A stretch of 8,064 nucleotides of DNA, taken from contig JAZUCI010000049.1 of assembly GCA_045639045.1 (NCBI GenBank), positions 1-8,064 of the forward strand, in the 5' to 3' direction. Every line of letters starts with the position of its first letter. Position 1 is the first letter of the stretch. The position numbers and the translations under genes are program-made. The DNA is from SIG402 sp045639045. Lineage in GTDB: Bacteria; Bacillota; Clostridia; Christensenellales; Borkfalkiaceae. Of the stretch, positions 6,506-8,064 are shown piece after piece. Under the pieces are notes generated by a model that saw only the letters and a program-made list of their open reading frames with translations, was not told the origin of the DNA and searched no databases.

Positions 6506-6545
6506 GCCCCCGTTAGCGGTTTGCGAACGGGGGCGTTTTTATTTT
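6506..6545 (+). terminator. Intrinsic terminator after apgM
   Basis: GCCCCCGTT (6506-6514) pairs with AACGGGGGC (6526-6534). The 11-base loop can form two inner GC pairs. GTTTTTATTTT follows. On the minus strand the stem is followed by TTGAATTTTTAC, so it may also stop convergent sigK transcription, less strongly. Confidence 0.9.
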
Positions 6546-6565
6546 CTTTTTAAAGAAATTTCCTG

Positions 6566-7252
6566 CTATTCTTCGGCAATTTTTCTAAGTTTTTCCACCG
6601 CCTTTTTTTCAATGCGCGAAATATACGAGCGGGAGATTTTCAGTAAAGAAGCTACCTCCCTTTGCGCCAAGGGTGGATTCCCGTTTAAGCCAAAGCGAAG
6701 TACCAAAATTTTATATTCCCGACTACTTAAAACTTCCTTCATTTGTTGCATGATTTTACGGGCGGAAACACGGGTATCCACCTGCTCGAACACGCTTTCT
6801 TCGGTACCCGTAAGCAGTTCCATTAAGGTTAGCTCGTTTCCATCCTTATCCACGCCCACGGGTTCCATTAAAGATACTTCGTTTTTATACTTTTTATTGG
6901 CGCGGAACAGCATTAAAATTTCGTTTTCAATGCAACGCGCCGCAAACGTGGCAAGCGAAGTTCCCTTGCCCGCTTGAAAGGTGGAAACCGCCTTCATCAG
7001 TCCGATACTCCCCACCGAAATTAAATCGTCCGTATCGTACGAACCCGCGTATTTTTTTACGATGTGCGCAACCAACCGTAAATTGTGTTCAATCAGTTTA
7101 TGGCGGGCGGATTCGTCACCTTCTTCGCGATACCTTCTAAAATACTCCTCCTCTTCCTTTGGGGAAAGCGGAGGTGGAAACGCGTTCTTACCCCTTACAA
7201 GCCCCGTGAAAAATGCAAGTTTACCAAATAAAAGCAATAAAAATTCTAACAT
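6566..7252 (-). CDS. sigK: RNA polymerase sporulation sigma factor sigma-K (pro-form)
   Basis: Late mother-cell sigma factor that directs coat, cortex-maturation and lysis genes during endospore formation. The 228-residue product starts with a hydrophobic pro-region (about 1-19) followed by NAFPPPLS (23-30), equivalent to NAFPQPLS in B. subtilis sigma-K. Region 2 contains HNLRLVAHIVKKY (56-68), DLISVGSIGLMK (76-87) and GKGTSLATFAARCIENEILM (95-114). Region 4 has the helix-turn-helix QREVASLLKISRSYISRIEK (197-216). The pro-region implies inactivation at the membrane and cleavage by a SpoIVFB-type protease. The frame is continuous, with no skin-type element. AGGGGG lies four bases before ATG 7252. 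A terminator lies only 40 bases upstream of the start, so the promoter should lie within or next to that space. Sigma-E is close in sequence, but the pro-region and NAFPPPLS favour sigma-K. Confidence 0.93.
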   Translation of the reverse strand: MLEFLLLLFGKLAFFTGLVRGKNAFPPPLSPKEEEEYFRRYREEGDESARHKLIEHNLRLVAHIVKKYAGSYDTDDLISVGSIGLMKAVSTFQAGKGTSLATFAARCIENEILMLFRANKKYKNEVSLMEPVGVDKDGNELTLMELLTGTEESVFEQVDTRVSARKIMQQMKEVLSSREYKILVLRFGLNGNPPLAQREVASLLKISRSYISRIEKKAVEKLRKIAEE

Positions 7253-7292
7253 AGCGCCCCCTTTTTGCTAACCTATGCGGCTGTGGGGCAAT

Positions 7293-7318
7293 AAAAAACC
7301 GCTTTCAGGCGAAAGCGG
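7293..7318 (-). terminator. Intrinsic terminator of the C_GCAxxG_C_C gene
   Basis: On the minus strand, CCGCTTTC-GCCT-GAAAGCGG forms a perfect 8-bp stem with a 4-base loop, followed by TTTTTTATTG. It lies 22 bases after the stop of the upstream gene and 40 bases before sigK, separating their transcription. Confidence 0.9.
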
Positions 7319-7339
7319 ATAAGTATTGCTTATTTTTGG

Positions 7340-7759
7340 TTATTCTTTGCAATAGCGTGATTGCAAAAGCGCGGCGGCGCTTGCCACCAATTCTTCGCAC
7401 GGTCTACCCCGCCTATCCCCGTCCACGATGCCTACGGGCTGTAACAGTTCACGGCAAACGATACTGCCGTTTTCACGGGCAAAAGCGGTTAACAGTTCTT
7501 GCGTAATGCCGTAAACGCGCTTTTTTTCGGAAAGGTTGTGGGGGTCCGAATACCCTTCCATTCTACCAACCACGTAGGTGATGCCGCTTACCGCCCCACA
7601 TACTTCGCGCATACGCGAAAAACCGCCACCAAACGCTGAAACGGCGCAAGCAACCGCTTGTTCCTCTTCCCCAAACAAATCGCAAAATGCCATAGAAACC
7701 GCTTGGGCGCAGTTATATCCTTCCTTAAAAAATTCCCTTGCGCGGAGCACTCTATCCAT
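7340..7759 (-). CDS. C_GCAxxG_C_C family protein
   Basis: 139-residue member of the C_GCAxxG_C_C family (PF09719), small soluble proteins with conserved cysteines, often presumed redox- or metal-related but without established function. The pattern is clear: GYNCAQA (C17), FGGGFSRMREVCGAVSG (C54 within CGAxxG), a later C102 in IVCREL, and C121 in RPCEELV followed by an alanine-rich end. Extra cysteines are C26, C38 and C137. No signal peptide or membrane segment is seen. The ATG at 7759 is preferred over the in-frame GTG at 7768, because that GTG is embedded in the Shine-Dalgarno site. The gene stands alone between a perfect sigma-A promoter and its own terminator, so it is probably well expressed in growing cells and independent of sigK. 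Confidence 0.9.
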   Translation of the reverse strand: MDRVLRAREFFKEGYNCAQAVSMAFCDLFGEEEQAVACAVSAFGGGFSRMREVCGAVSGITYVVGRMEGYSDPHNLSEKKRVYGITQELLTAFARENGSIVCRELLQPVGIVDGDRRGRPCEELVASAAALLQSRYCKE

Positions 7760-7765
7760 ATCTTT

Positions 7766-7771
7766 CACCTT
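7766..7771 (-). promoter_or_regulatory. Ribosome binding site deciding the C_GCAxxG_C_C start
   Basis: AAGGTG on the minus strand is six bases from ATG 7759. The GTG at 7766-7768 is part of this site. Confidence 0.72.
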
Positions 7772-7786
7772 CCGTGTTTTTTCTTA

Positions 7787-7815
7787 ATTATAACGGTAGG
7801 GGCAAAAAATGTCAA
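7787..7815 (-). promoter_or_regulatory. Consensus sigma-A promoter of the C_GCAxxG_C_C gene
   Basis: Minus-strand TTGACA (7810-7815) and TATAAT (7787-7792), both perfect, are separated by exactly 17 bases. The start would be near 7780, giving a leader of about 20 bases. Confidence 0.88.
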
Positions 7816-7817
7816 TC

Positions 7818-7839
7818 TTTTTCTTTCTTTAAAGAAAAA
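7818..7839. repeat. AT-rich inverted repeat between divergent promoters
   Basis: TTTTTCTTT-CTTT-AAAGAAAAA is a 9-bp inverted repeat with a 4-base spacer. It contains the 14-base palindrome TTTCTTTAAAGAAA at 7824-7837. It starts three bases upstream of the -35 box of the C_GCAxxG_C_C gene and lies about 35 bases ahead of the ABC ATPase -35. Confidence 0.55.
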
Positions 7840-7874
7840 TTTGTCTTTTCGGGGCGAAAGAAGGTCGGTTTTGC

Positions 7875-7903
7875 TTGAAAAGGGCAATAAAGTATGGTAT
7901 AAT
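7875..7903 (+). promoter_or_regulatory. Predicted sigma-A promoter of the ABC ATPase gene
   Basis: TTGAAA (7875-7880) and a perfect TATAAT (7898-7903) are 17 bases apart. The start would be near 7910, leaving a leader of about 37 bases that contains a small GGGCA-GGCT-TGCCC hairpin (7920-7933) before the ribosome site AAAGGA (7935-7940). Confidence 0.82.
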
Positions 7904-7946
7904 GGCGACGAACAGTAACGGGCAGGCTTGCCCAAAAGGAAAAATT

Positions 7947-8064
7947 ATGTTAGAACTGAAAAATATTACGTACGAAGTAACCGAAAACGGCGTTACGAAA
8001 CGCATTTTAGATAACGTTTCCTTAACCGTGGACGGGCATTTTACCGCCATCACCGGGCCGAACG
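7947..8064 (+). CDS. ABC-type ATPase, N-terminal fragment cut by window edge
   Basis: The 39 codons in the window read as the start of an ABC ATP-binding cassette: an opening LELKNITYEV strand, the aromatic Y9 in the A-loop position, ILDNVSLTV, and TAITGPN, the beginning of a Walker A motif (GPNGxGKST), at the right edge. AAAGGA sits six bases before ATG 7947. The rest of the gene and any partners are outside the window. The spacing and the ITGPN form resemble SufC-like stand-alone ATPases, but transporter ATPases look the same this early. The direction and distance make it unlikely to belong to the SBP-permease operon, although it could in principle serve that importer in trans. Confidence 0.85.
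   Translation, partial: MLELKNITYEVTENGVTKRILDNVSLTVDGHFTAITGPN

Noticed and set aside
7920..7933. GGGCA-GGCT-TGCCC hairpin in the ABC ATPase leader as a riboswitch or attenuator
   Set aside because: It is only a 5-bp stem without T-run or conserved aptamer sequence, too small to call.
7902..7946. In-frame ATG at 7902 as start of the ABC ATPase
   Set aside because: It overlaps the TATAAT box and has no ribosome site. The cassette fold begins normally at 7947.
1..8064. Search for CRISPR arrays, tRNA genes, transposases, toxin-antitoxin pairs and defence genes
   Set aside because: No regularly spaced repeats, tRNA cloverleaf, transposase motifs or defence domains were seen. The genes are housekeeping, transport and sporulation.

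Overview
The window looks like chromosomal DNA from a spore-forming Firmicutes bacterium of the class Clostridia, possibly an uncultured gut lineage. The evidence is an intact pro-sigma-K gene, the Firmicutes-type yggS-sepF pair, an ApgM/homoserine-kinase-like enzyme common in Clostridia, a C_GCAxxG_C_C redox-type protein, near-consensus sigma-A promoters (TTGACA/TATAAT, 17-base spacers) and AGGAG-type ribosome sites. Order and genus cannot be fixed from this sequence. I see no insertion sequence, phage gene, CRISPR array, tRNA or rRNA. The genes are core or common accessory genes in a compact arrangement, and no stretch over 300 bases lacks a gene.

Layout from left to right: (1) the N-terminal two thirds of lon on the minus strand, running off the left edge. 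(2) A 181-base divergent promoter region, then yggS-sepF on the plus strand, overlapping by ATGA. (3) A hairpin terminator shared with a convergent minus-strand operon that encodes a substrate-binding lipoprotein and an SsuC/TauC-type ABC permease, with no ATPase gene. (4) A roughly 190-base divergent region rich in inverted repeats, then ung and apgM on the plus strand. (5) A second hairpin terminator between apgM and convergent sigK. (6) A C_GCAxxG_C_C family gene upstream of sigK on the same strand, separated from it by its own terminator. (7) A divergent promoter region and the first 39 codons of an ABC ATPase on the plus strand, running off the right edge.

The genes cover protein quality control (Lon), PLP homeostasis and division-ring assembly (YggS, SepF), import of a small organic or inorganic solute (SBP and permease), uracil repair (UDG), glycolysis or threonine synthesis (ApgM family) and late mother-cell sporulation transcription (sigma-K). 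They do not form one pathway; each divergent or convergent unit has its own control signals. Several annotated starts are better placed by promoter and Shine-Dalgarno position than by longest reading frame: SBP at 4339, permease TTG at 3334, ung ATG at 4533, and the C_GCAxxG_C_C gene ATG at 7759.

I did not find a convincing new multi-gene system. The points most worth a second look are the apparently leaderless yggS transcript, two well-formed inverted repeats in the SBP/ung divergent region, the importer lacking an ATPase, and the very short upstream space left for a sigK promoter.
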